Shown: positions 1-4,322, counted from the stretch's first letter. The stretch is 6,825 bases of DNA from Candidatus Bathyarchaeota archaeon (GCA_003661945.1 QMXC01000066.1:1-6825); one strand, 5' to 3'. Notes: generated from the letters alone by a model not told the origin. A program made the numbers and translations.

Positions 1-128
1 AAAGAAGCTAGGAGATACCCGAAAAACGCTGAAACCACGAAGCAGAACACAAAACAAACGCGGTAAAACTTTTCCTCTTCGACATGTCTTTCTTCCGAGA
101 AGCTCAACACTTCTACCTCCAGCTTCAT
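1..128 (-). CDS. Small membrane protein, N-terminal part (runs off left edge)
   Basis: This is an open frame of 42 codons from an ATG at 126-128 to the window edge. An in-frame TAA lies three codons upstream of that ATG, which makes it the first possible ATG. The N-terminus is short and acidic (MKLEVEVLSFSEERHVEEEK, residues 1-20). It is followed from about residue 21 by a strongly hydrophobic stretch with Phe, Val, Cys and Leu (FYRVCVLFCFVVSAFFGYLL), which looks like a first transmembrane helix with a cytoplasmic charged head. I do not recognise the family and most of the protein is outside the window. The ATG has no clear ribosome site. An AT-rich stretch at about 158-168 could be its TATA box. 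The gene is divergent from the tRNA, with about 120 bp between them. That it is a gene is inferred from the coherent charged-then-hydrophobic pattern. Confidence 0.55.
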   Translation of the reverse strand, partial: MKLEVEVLSFSEERHVEEEKFYRVCFVFCFVVSAFFGYLLAS

Positions 129-197
129 CTTTAGCGTTTATACAGCCGCTGAGAAAGACTTTATGAAAACGGAAAACTTATTGACAATCTGCATCAG

Positions 198-208
198 AAA
201 AATATAAA
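198..208 (+). promoter_or_regulatory. TATA box of the tRNA-Val gene
   Basis: The AT-rich element AAAAATATAAA lies about 45 nt upstream of the mature tRNA 5' end. An archaeal TATA box centred near 203 would place transcription start at about 229-231, leaving a leader of roughly 18 nt for RNase P to remove. A purine-rich stretch just upstream (CAGAAA) could act as the BRE. A second, weaker TATA-like run (GATATAGG) lies at 211-218. Assigned by position and composition only. Confidence 0.5.
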
Positions 209-248
209 CGGATATAGGACGAACTCTACAGTGTCTCGAACCTTTAGA

Positions 249-325
249 GGGCCCGTAGTCTAGCGTGGTAGGACGTCGCCCTCACGCGGCGAAGGTCGCC
301 GGTTCAAGTCCGGCCGGGCCCACCA
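249..325 (+). tRNA. trnV: tRNA-Val (anticodon CAC), CCA encoded
   Basis: All arms fold cleanly. The acceptor is GGGCCCG (249-255) with CGGGCCC (315-321). The D stem is GTCT (258-261) with GGAC (271-274). The anticodon stem is TCGCC (276-280) with GGCGA (288-292) around the loop CTCACGC (281-287), with anticodon CAC at 283-285. The variable loop is AGGTC. The T stem is GCCGG (298-302) with CCGGC (310-314) around TTCAAGT. The discriminator is A322 and CCA is encoded at 323-325. CAC reads the Val codon GUG, and A73 fits valine identity. There is no intron. The body is 53/74 G+C. The downstream phosphofructokinase gene is convergent and its stop codon begins 8 bp away. A T5 run at 348-352, inside that gene, is the nearest plausible terminator for the tRNA transcript. 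Confidence 0.97.
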
Positions 326-333
326 TTATGGAT

Positions 334-1323
334 TTAGACGGCTAGTCTTTTTGCGAGTTCGAGAAGTTCCGTGTTTAATGGTTTTTCGTGTTTAACTGTT
401 TCTTTTAGGCTTAGCGTTGTGAGCTGGTTTCTGTTTATGCAGATTATTTTGTCTTCTTCTTTGTTTAGGAGTGTTTCTACGGCTTTTTCGCCGAATAGGC
501 AGGCGAGCATCCGGCTTCTAGCCGTAGGATGCCCACCTCTTTGGACATGCCCAAGCACTGTTAGTCGAACTTCGCATCCTGTTCGTTTATGAATCTGTTT
601 TGCGAGTTTTCTTGTGCCTTTTACTCCTTCAGCGGCTACTATTATGCTTGAGCGTTTTCCTTTCTTTATGCTTTCGAGTATGTCGTTGCATATTTCATCC
701 GCGTTGAAGCCTAGCTCGGGCACGAGTATGTTTTCCGCTCCGACTGTTAAGCCTACGGTTAACGCTAGGAAGCCGCGTTTTCTCCCCATGACCTCCACTA
801 TGAAGACTCTTTCATGCGAAACAGCGGTGTCTCGAATTTTGTCTATCTCCGAGACCGCTGTATTAACCGCCGTGTCGAAACCTATCGTCTCCTCTGTTCC
901 GTAAACGTCATTATCAATCGTAGCTGGAACCCCAACTATGGCTGTGTCGGTTTGCTTGCTTAGGGCGTAAGCCCCTCGGAAAGAACCGTTTCCCCCAATA
1001 ACGACTAGCCCGTCGATCCGGTTTTTCTCCAAAGTTTCAGCAGCTTTTTTAATGCCTTTTCTGGTGCGAAACTCTGGACACCTAATCGTTCGAAGAATTG
1101 TTCCGCCAAGGTGAATTATGCCGCCCACAGCGCGCGGGTCGAGACGCATGAAACTGTTGTTTATCAAACCCTCGTAACCTCGGAGAAAACCGTACACCTG
1201 AAGCCCCTTAGGATAAGCGGTTCTAACCACTGCACGTATCGCAGCGTTCATTCCCGGAGCATCACCGCCGCTTGTTACCACGCCTATCCGCTTCAGCACA
1301 AGACCCTCCAAATATTCACTCAT
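334..1323 (-). CDS. pfkA: ATP-dependent 6-phosphofructokinase, bacterial PfkA family
   Basis: Phosphorylates fructose 6-phosphate to fructose 1,6-bisphosphate in cytoplasmic glycolysis. The 329 residues match the single-domain PfkA length (about 320). The N-terminal nucleotide motif is VTSGGDAPGMNAAIR (16-30). The substrate and catalytic motif is PATIDND (133-139), with D137 matching the E. coli catalytic D127. Other F6P contacts are MGR (179-181), R172, E232, R253 and the LGHVQRGG motif (H259, R262). Ala134 replaces the Gly124 of ATP enzymes; PPi enzymes carry Lys there, so ATP is favoured. The Mg-ATP loop reads GGNGS, with N112 in place of the usual Asp103. Likely effector-site residues R30, R34, E197 and K221/K223 are kept. 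The start is unresolved. ATG 1323 sits about 30 nt from an AT box at 1348-1358 and suits a leaderless mRNA. GTG 1299 has GGAGGG (1304-1309) 4 nt upstream and fits the family N-terminus better. Probably monocistronic. Confidence 0.93.
   Translation of the reverse strand: MSEYLEGLVLKRIGVVTSGGDAPGMNAAIRAVVRTAYPKGLQVYGFLRGYEGLINNSFMRLDPRAVGGIIHLGGTILRTIRCPEFRTRKGIKKAAETLEKNRIDGLVVIGGNGSFRGAYALSKQTDTAIVGVPATIDNDVYGTEETIGFDTAVNTAVSEIDKIRDTAVSHERVFIVEVMGRKRGFLALTVGLTVGAENILVPELGFNADEICNDILESIKKGKRSSIIVAAEGVKGTRKLAKQIHKRTGCEVRLTVLGHVQRGGHPTARSRMLACLFGEKAVETLLNKEEDKIICINRNQLTTLSLKETVKHEKPLNTELLELAKRLAV
1304..1309 (-). promoter_or_regulatory. Shine-Dalgarno GGAGGG before alternative GTG start of pfkA
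   Basis: On the minus strand GGAGGG is followed by four bases (TCTT) and then GTG at 1299-1297. That GTG begins L-K-R-I-G-V, the usual PfkA N-terminus. If the site is used, the enzyme is 321 residues long and the ATG at 1323 is not the start. The site lies within codons 5-7 of the longer reading. Confidence 0.45.
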
Positions 1324-1347
1324 CTTATGTTAGAACTACGCTTAAAG

Positions 1348-1358
1348 AATTTAATAAC
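1348..1358. promoter_or_regulatory. AT box upstream of pfkA, possibly bidirectional
   Basis: AATTTAATAAC on the plus strand reads as GTTATTAAATT on the minus strand. From its centre (about 1353) the pfkA ATG at 1323 is 30 nt away on the minus strand. The ATG of a 26-codon plus-strand micro-ORF (1382) is 29 nt away. Both distances are what a leaderless archaeal transcript would show. Use as a promoter in either direction is inference. Confidence 0.35.
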
Positions 1359-1381
1359 AACAGTAAAGAAAAGCCTACCCC

Positions 1382-1462
1382 ATGCTTAAAGACCATGCCT
1401 TTCGAGAAGAACTCGCCAAGGATTTTGGAAAGACGAGAAGAGAAAGGAAAATACTGTTGTGA
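1382..1462 (+). CDS. Candidate 26-residue charged micro-ORF
   Basis: ATG at 1382 opens a 26-codon frame ending in TGA at 1460-1462. The product begins MLKDHAFREELAKDFGKTRR and ends RERKILL-like, so it is rich in Lys, Arg, Glu and Asp and could form an amphipathic helix. An AT box (1348-1358) lies about 29 nt upstream, the same distance as for the DUF123 gene start in this window, so a leaderless message is possible. The frame fills the gap between pfkA and the TPR gene and ends 5 bp before the TPR stop. No ribosome site is visible. A frame this short can arise by chance, and I recognise no family. Confidence 0.2.
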   Translation: MLKDHAFREELAKDFGKTRRERKILL

Positions 1463-1467
1463 TTTTT

Positions 1468-1842
1468 CTAGAAGCTTTTTGCCAGCTTATCCTTGACTTC
1501 CTTGATTTTTTTCTCCAGTTCTTCAACTTTTTCCTCGTTGTCTAGTTTTTTGTAGCAGTCTCGGGCGTATTCTAGCGCGCTGACCGCGAAGCGGTCGAAG
1601 CCTTTGCTGAAGGCTAATTCCGCTGACTCTAGGAATCTTTCCGCAGCGGTTTCGTAGTCTTCAACGAGAAAGCTGCATTCCGCTGCTTTGAACAGCGTAT
1701 AGGAAGCGTCGAAAACGTTTCCGTATTTCTTATACAACTGCGAGGCTTCGAGAAACTTTTCTATGGCTTCCTCGTATTTTCCCAAATCGCTCAGAGTTGT
1801 TCCTTCACGGTGAATTTTTATAGGGTCTTCCTTTTCGCTCAT
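1468..1842 (-). CDS. Small TPR-repeat protein
   Basis: A 124-residue soluble protein made almost wholly of helical repeats. TPR-like units run at about residues 11-42 (GKYEEAIEKFLEASQLYKKYG), 45-83 (with the EDYETAAERFLESAELAF signature) and 84-120, where the third repeat grades into a Lys/Glu-rich coiled-coil tail ending AKSF. The spacing resembles SNAP-type TPRs. TPRs mediate protein-protein contacts; the partner cannot be read from the sequence. I chose ATG 1842 (MSEKED) rather than the in-frame ATG at 1866. AGGTGG lies 5-6 nt before it, and the upstream AT box centred near 1882 would place transcription start at about 1857, after the 1866 ATG. The gene is divergent from the DUF123-acetyltransferase operon. 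A pyrimidine-rich stretch at about 1434-1451 (minus sense) could end the transcript. Confidence 0.85.
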   Translation of the reverse strand: MSEKEDPIKIHREGTTLSDLGKYEEAIEKFLEASQLYKKYGNVFDASYTLFKAAECSFLVEDYETAAERFLESAELAFSKGFDRFAVSALEYARDCYKKLDNEEKVEELEKKIKEVKDKLAKSF

Positions 1843-1876
1843 AAACCCACCTTTTGCGGTATACATAGAACAGAAC

Positions 1877-1890
1877 GCTTTAAAAGTTTA
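1877..1890. promoter_or_regulatory. Shared AT box of divergent TPR and DUF123 promoters
   Basis: GCTTTAAAAGTTTA is nearly symmetric around CTTTAAAAG. On the plus strand its centre is about 30 nt before the DUF123 ATG (1913), which predicts a leaderless message. On the minus strand, transcription start about 25 nt away (about 1857) would give the TPR gene a leader of roughly 15 nt holding its AGGTGG ribosome site. The whole divergent gap is only 70 bp and has no other comparable AT element. Bidirectional use is inference. Confidence 0.45.
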
Positions 1891-1912
1891 CCTTCACTAT
1901 GCTCGAACAGAA

Positions 1913-2434
1913 ATGGAAAAAGGAAACTCAGCGAAGCTTCCGCAGAAAGGCGTATACACCTTAATAATTAAAGTTGCAAAAGAAATAAGAATACGCATAG
2001 GCTCGCTAGGGCTGCAAAAATTCCGTGAAGGATACTACGCCTACACGGGCTCAGCGTTAGGTGCTTCTGCTACAAGCTTGAAAAACCGTGTTCGCAGACA
2101 TCTCCGTAAAGCTGGAAAGAAAAAACGTTGGCACATAGACTTTCTCTTAGCAGACGAACACGTCCAAATAGAAACGATAATAGCGGCGTCTACAAGCCAG
2201 AAAAAAGAATGCGAAATAAACAAAAAAGTGAAAAAAGTTCTGAAAGCTGAAGCTCTGGTTCCAAAATTCGGAGCTTCAGACTGCAAAAACAAATGCGTCA
2301 GCCACCTACTATATTTGGGCGGAAACAGCGGAAAAAAGGCTATAGAAAAGATTTACGTGGAAATAGCTGGCGAGGCGCTTGTTATAGACCCGGATAAGCT
2401 TTATTTTCCGAAAACTCGAAAATTTCACGGTTGA
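1913..2434 (+). CDS. DUF123 family GIY-YIG nuclease-like protein
   Basis: A 173-residue basic protein with the DUF123 (GIY-YIG superfamily) pattern from end to end. It has KGVYTLIIK (12-20) as the GIY strand, YYAYTGSALG (41-50) as the YIG strand, Arg59 and the R62-H63 helix, WHIDFLL (73-79), Glu99-Cys100, and FGASDCKNKCVSHLLYL (119-135) with the conserved Cys and His residues. GIY-YIG domains cut DNA. The physiological role of stand-alone archaeal DUF123 proteins is not settled; some relatives are fused to endonuclease III, which hints at DNA repair. A C-terminal extension of about 38 residues (136-173), with a hydrophobic/acidic stretch and a basic tail, lies beyond the core. The message is probably leaderless: AT box at 1877-1890 and no ribosome site. 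Its TGA (2432-2434) lies 8 nt before the acetyltransferase ATG, so the two form an operon. Confidence 0.88.
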   Translation: MEKGNSAKLPQKGVYTLIIKVAKEIRIRIGSLGLQKFREGYYAYTGSALGASATSLKNRVRRHLRKAGKKKRWHIDFLLADEHVQIETIIAASTSQKKECEINKKVKKVLKAEALVPKFGASDCKNKCVSHLLYLGGNSGKKAIEKIYVEIAGEALVIDPDKLYFPKTRKFHG

Positions 2435-2442
2435 GAAACGCT

Positions 2443-2895
2443 ATGAAAATTCGTAGGGCACTCTTGGACGATGCTGAAAGGCTTTATGAAATCGAAAAGG
2501 AATGCTTCACCTTCGAAGCTCTAAGCAGAGAACAGATAGTCTCCTTTATCCGCGATAAAGACTCCACAGCTTTGGTGGCGCAGGTCAACGGTGAAATCGC
2601 GGGTTTCATCATAGGGAAAATCTACACGGCGAACGGTAAACACGCTGGGCACGTGATAACCATCGACGTAGCAGTCAAACATCGAAGAAAAGGCGTTGGA
2701 AAACAGCTTCTCGAAGCTTTGGAAAGGATTTTCTTGGAAAAAGGAGTAAAATTTTGTTATCTTGAGGCTCGGGCAGACAACATCTCAGCTTTAAACTTGT
2801 ATCGGAAAATGGGTTACGTGGAACTGGAAAAACTTGAAGGCTACTACGGCGATGTTCACGGGATAAGAATGAGGAAAAACCTAAGGGCGCCATAA
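2443..2895 (+). CDS. rimI: GNAT N-acetyltransferase, RimI-like
   Basis: A single-domain GNAT of 150 residues. It opens MKIRRALLDDAERLYEIEKE (beta1-alpha1). The acetyl-CoA pyrophosphate loop is VKHRRKGVGKQLL (78-90, pattern R-x-x-G-x-G). The beta5/alpha4 block is YLEARADNISALNLYRKMGY (106-125), the RimI hallmark LE-x-R-x-x-N-x-x-A-x-x-LY. It ends EGYYGDVHGIRM (132-143). RimI/Ard1 enzymes acetylate protein N-termini; here the usual YY-x-x-G-E-D-A ending is altered to YYGDVHG, so the substrate may differ. I chose ATG 2443. A TTG at 2431, overlapping the upstream stop, would add four residues (MRNA) outside the fold. It is cotranscribed with the DUF123 gene. The last 15 bp overlap the 3' end of the convergent PPC gene. 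Confidence 0.87.
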   Translation: MKIRRALLDDAERLYEIEKECFTFEALSREQIVSFIRDKDSTALVAQVNGEIAGFIIGKIYTANGKHAGHVITIDVAVKHRRKGVGKQLLEALERIFLEKGVKFCYLEARADNISALNLYRKMGYVELEKLEGYYGDVHGIRMRKNLRAP

Positions 2896-3309
2896 GTGCA
2901 GACCGGTTTTCGCGTCAAGGAACCTTCTCACCTCTGTTCCAACGCATTCCACTATGACAAGTTCAGCCGTAAAACTTACCACGCATCCGGAAAGCAGATG
3001 TCCACCGAAGGCTTCTCCTTGCTTGTTTGAAACAACCAGATGCACGTGAATAACCGCTCTGTCTTTTTCGTCTAGGGAAACATTGCCTATGGCTGAAACG
3101 ATTTCTAAGGGTTCGTTCAACTTTATAGGCACGTATTTCTCGCCGTTGAAAAAGCCTAGCTGCGCCCGTTTCAACGAGCCTATTATGAAAAGTAATCCCG
3201 CTTTTATGTTTGCTTTTTCCACGCGCTTTGCTATGGCTTCCAGCAGGTCTTCATCTTCCACTAGACGAGCAAAAAATATGCGTCCAACTTTGGCTTCGGT
3301 CATATTCAA
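2881..3309 (-). CDS. PPC (DUF296) domain protein
   Basis: A compact single-domain protein of 142 residues (140 if it starts at ATG 3303) matching the PPC/DUF296 fold found alone in archaea and bacteria and fused to AT-hooks in plants. Motifs in order are GRIFFARLVEDEDLLEAI (9-26), IGSLKRAQLGFF (43-54), EIVSAIGNVSL (69-79), HVHLVV (88-93), GGHLLSG (102-108) and the TGLHL end (135-139). The H-x-H pair and the GGH His are the conserved polar residues of the family and may bind a metal. Known structures are trimers. The free-standing proteins have no firm function, although DNA binding is often suggested. GGAGG (3319-3323) lies 9 nt before TTG 3309 and 15 nt before ATG 3303, so the ribosome-site spacing favours the TTG. 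The 3' end overlaps the convergent acetyltransferase gene. Confidence 0.88.
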   Translation of the reverse strand: MNMTEAKVGRIFFARLVEDEDLLEAIAKRVEKANIKAGLLFIIGSLKRAQLGFFNGEKYVPIKLNEPLEIVSAIGNVSLDEKDRAVIHVHLVVSNKQGEAFGGHLLSGCVVSFTAELVIVECVGTEVRRFLDAKTGLHLWRP

Positions 3310-3340
3310 CGTGTTATTCCTCCACTACGAGGTAACAATT

Positions 3341-3351
3341 GGAAATAATAA
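3341..3351 (-). promoter_or_regulatory. Possible TATA box of the PPC gene
   Basis: On the minus strand ATTATTATTTCC-like sequence lies about 38 nt before the TTG start at 3309. Transcription would begin near 3322, right at the GGAGG site (3319-3323), leaving a very short leader. The same AT-rich run could also serve the plus-strand gene at 3394, although it is rather far from that start. Assigned by composition only. Confidence 0.3.
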
Positions 3352-3393
3352 TTTTTCTTCCTTGGCGCTGGAGGATAGTAAAACCTAAAAGGT

Positions 3394-3693
3394 ATGAAAG
3401 CGCAAAAGTGTTCTTGGGAAAGTTTTATGGCAAATAAAAATGGAAAGCCTTCCCGGAAACTCGTTGCTTCTGCAGCTGTTCTTTTGAAAAATACCACGTG
3501 GAAATGTGGCAGAGTAGAGCGGCTGATAGTGGACTATCTAAGAAAACGCGCGCAAAGATTTGGGAAATTTCAGACGCCGGTTAGAGACATGTTGAACTAT
3601 TTTCGGGTTAAAGGCAAAAAGCGGAACGTGTTTCTCGACGCTATTCGAAGGCTTGAGAAGAGACGCATAATAAAGATTGAGATACCTCACTGA
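3394..3693 (+). CDS. Small basic protein, probable winged-helix fold
   Basis: A frame of 99 residues from ATG 3394, or 88 residues from ATG 3427 (MANKNGKPSRK). An in-frame TAA at 3379-3381 limits the upstream end. I do not recognise the family. The body is strongly basic. It has a helix around RVERLIVDYLRKRAQ (40-54), then TPVRDMLNYF (61-70), a turn KGKKRN, a longer helix VFLDAIRRLEKRR (79-91) and a closing strand IIKIEI (92-97). That helix-helix-turn-helix-strand order resembles a small winged-helix DNA-binding protein. Neither start has a strong ribosome site: a GGAGG at 3370-3374 is about 19 nt before ATG 3394, and GGGAAAG precedes 3427. The gene is divergent from the PPC gene across 84 bp and convergent with the HhH gene. 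The DNA-binding role is inferred from charge and predicted fold. Confidence 0.7.
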   Translation: MKAQKCSWESFMANKNGKPSRKLVASAAVLLKNTTWKCGRVERLIVDYLRKRAQRFGKFQTPVRDMLNYFRVKGKKRNVFLDAIRRLEKRRIIKIEIPH

Positions 3694-3738
3694 GAAGAAA
3701 CGGTGAAATAGTTGCTTTGAGAGGGCTCAACCGCGTGT

Positions 3739-4197
3739 TTAAGACTTCTCGGCTAGTTCCTTGGCGTTCGTAATCCACTTGCCGGTTATTTTTGGAGAAA
3801 TCTCAAGTTTTGCGGCTAGTTCTTCAGCTGAAGCTTCTGCAAGGTCTTTTATGGTTTTTATACCTAGCCTTTCGAGTTGTTCGGCTCTCTTCGCGCCTAT
3901 TCCCTTCACCTGCGTCAGCTCGCTTACCATCTCTTCTGTAACGGCTGCCTTTTTCGGCGCTTCCAGCACCTTCGGCGTTTGCGTGGCTGTAGGCGCTGGT
4001 TGGGGCGACGTTGGGGCGACGGTTTTTTGAACTATGGTTTCAGCTGGTTTTTGGATGTATCCCAGCCCGAGGAATATGAAGCCGAGTACTGCTAGGGTTA
4101 CTATCCAGAGGGTTTCAACCGTGTAGAGCGCTGTTATTGAGGCTGCGGCGGCGAAGCAAACTATGGCTATAACGTAAAGTATATAGTCTACTCGCAT
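3739..4197 (-). CDS. Membrane-anchored helix-hairpin-helix (HhH) protein
   Basis: A 152-residue protein with three parts. Two hydrophobic helices (about 5-25 and 29-47) form a tight hairpin. A flexible Pro/Thr/Ala-rich linker follows (about 50-88, with PTSPQPAPTATQTP). A C-terminal tandem HhH/SAM-like domain (93-150) contains VKGIGAKRAEQLERLGI (97-113) and a second, degenerate unit, ISPKITGKWITNAKEL (133-148). With two membrane passes and no signal peptidase site, both ends should be cytoplasmic. GIG hairpins in this fold bind the DNA backbone without sequence specificity, so the protein could tether DNA to the membrane. That role is inference; protein binding is the alternative. I chose ATG 4197 over ATG 4236: the TATA-like CTATTTAAGC (4245-4254) would start transcription near 4224, downstream of the 4236 codon. 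AGGTTGAG lies about 7 nt before 4197. Confidence 0.83.
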   Translation of the reverse strand: MRVDYILYVIAIVCFAAAASITALYTVETLWIVTLAVLGFIFLGLGYIQKPAETIVQKTVAPTSPQPAPTATQTPKVLEAPKKAAVTEEMVSELTQVKGIGAKRAEQLERLGIKTIKDLAEASAEELAAKLEISPKITGKWITNAKELAEKS

Positions 4198-4204
4198 ATT
4201 CGAA

Positions 4205-4245
4205 CTCAACCTTTCCTTTCCAAACCTATAGTTCATACGGTTGAG
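4205..4245. repeat. Inverted repeat CTCAACC / GGTTGAG before the HhH gene
   Basis: CTCAACC at 4205-4211 and its exact reverse complement GGTTGAG at 4239-4245 are separated by 27 bp. One arm abuts the TATA-like element and the other overlaps the presumed ribosome site 7 nt before ATG 4197. If transcription starts near 4224 only one arm is transcribed, so it would act as a DNA operator rather than an RNA hairpin. With only 7-bp arms it may be chance. Confidence 0.25.
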
Positions 4246-4254
4246 CTTAAATAG
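4245..4254 (-). promoter_or_regulatory. TATA box of the HhH gene
   Basis: On the minus strand CTATTTAAGC follows AT-rich sequence and is centred near 4250, predicting transcription start at about 4224 and a leader of about 27 nt to ATG 4197. It lies only about 14 nt from the in-frame ATG at 4236, which argues against that codon as the start. Confidence 0.45.
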
Positions 4255-4272
4255 TTTTCCAACATAATTGAG

Positions 4273-4294
4273 TTAAAAATGAAAAAGAAATGAG
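4273..4294 (-). terminator. T-rich terminator after the malic enzyme gene
   Basis: Read on the minus strand, about 30-50 nt after the malic enzyme stop, the sequence carries the T clusters ATTTC, TTTTTC and ATTTTT in close succession. Archaeal transcripts typically end in such T-rich clusters without a strong hairpin. It would separate the malic enzyme transcript from the HhH gene promoter just downstream. Confidence 0.4.
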
Positions 4295-4322
4295 AGTTTA
4301 GAGTCTTTTGCCGAATTAGAGG

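Noticed and set aside
136..143. TATAAAC (minus strand) as promoter of the left-edge membrane protein
   Set aside because: It lies only 8-15 nt before the ATG, too close for an archaeal TATA box unless the start codon is further downstream.
281..287. tRNA intron or an alternative anticodon
   Set aside because: The anticodon loop is exactly 7 nt with a 5-bp stem on each side and no bulge-helix-bulge. CAC is unambiguous.
614..904. Plus-strand open frame opposite the phosphofructokinase core
   Set aside because: It lies antisense to catalytic motifs, has no ribosome site or TATA box, and has a composition (Ser, Thr, Met-rich) typical of a shadow.
1843..1866. Upstream ATG 1866 as start of the TPR gene
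   Set aside because: It is about 16 nt from the AT box, so probably before the transcription start, and AGGTGG sits right before ATG 1842.
2041..2292. Minus-strand open frame opposite the DUF123 gene
   Set aside because: It is a Phe-rich translation of Lys-rich codons on the opposite strand, while the plus frame carries full DUF123 motifs.
3694..3738. Small RNA or C/D-box RNA in the convergent gap
   Set aside because: No paired C and D boxes, strong hairpin or promoter could be seen in 45 bp.
4198..4236. Upstream ATG 4236 as start of the HhH gene
   Set aside because: It is too close to the TATA-like element, and it adds 13 polar residues before the first membrane helix without family support.
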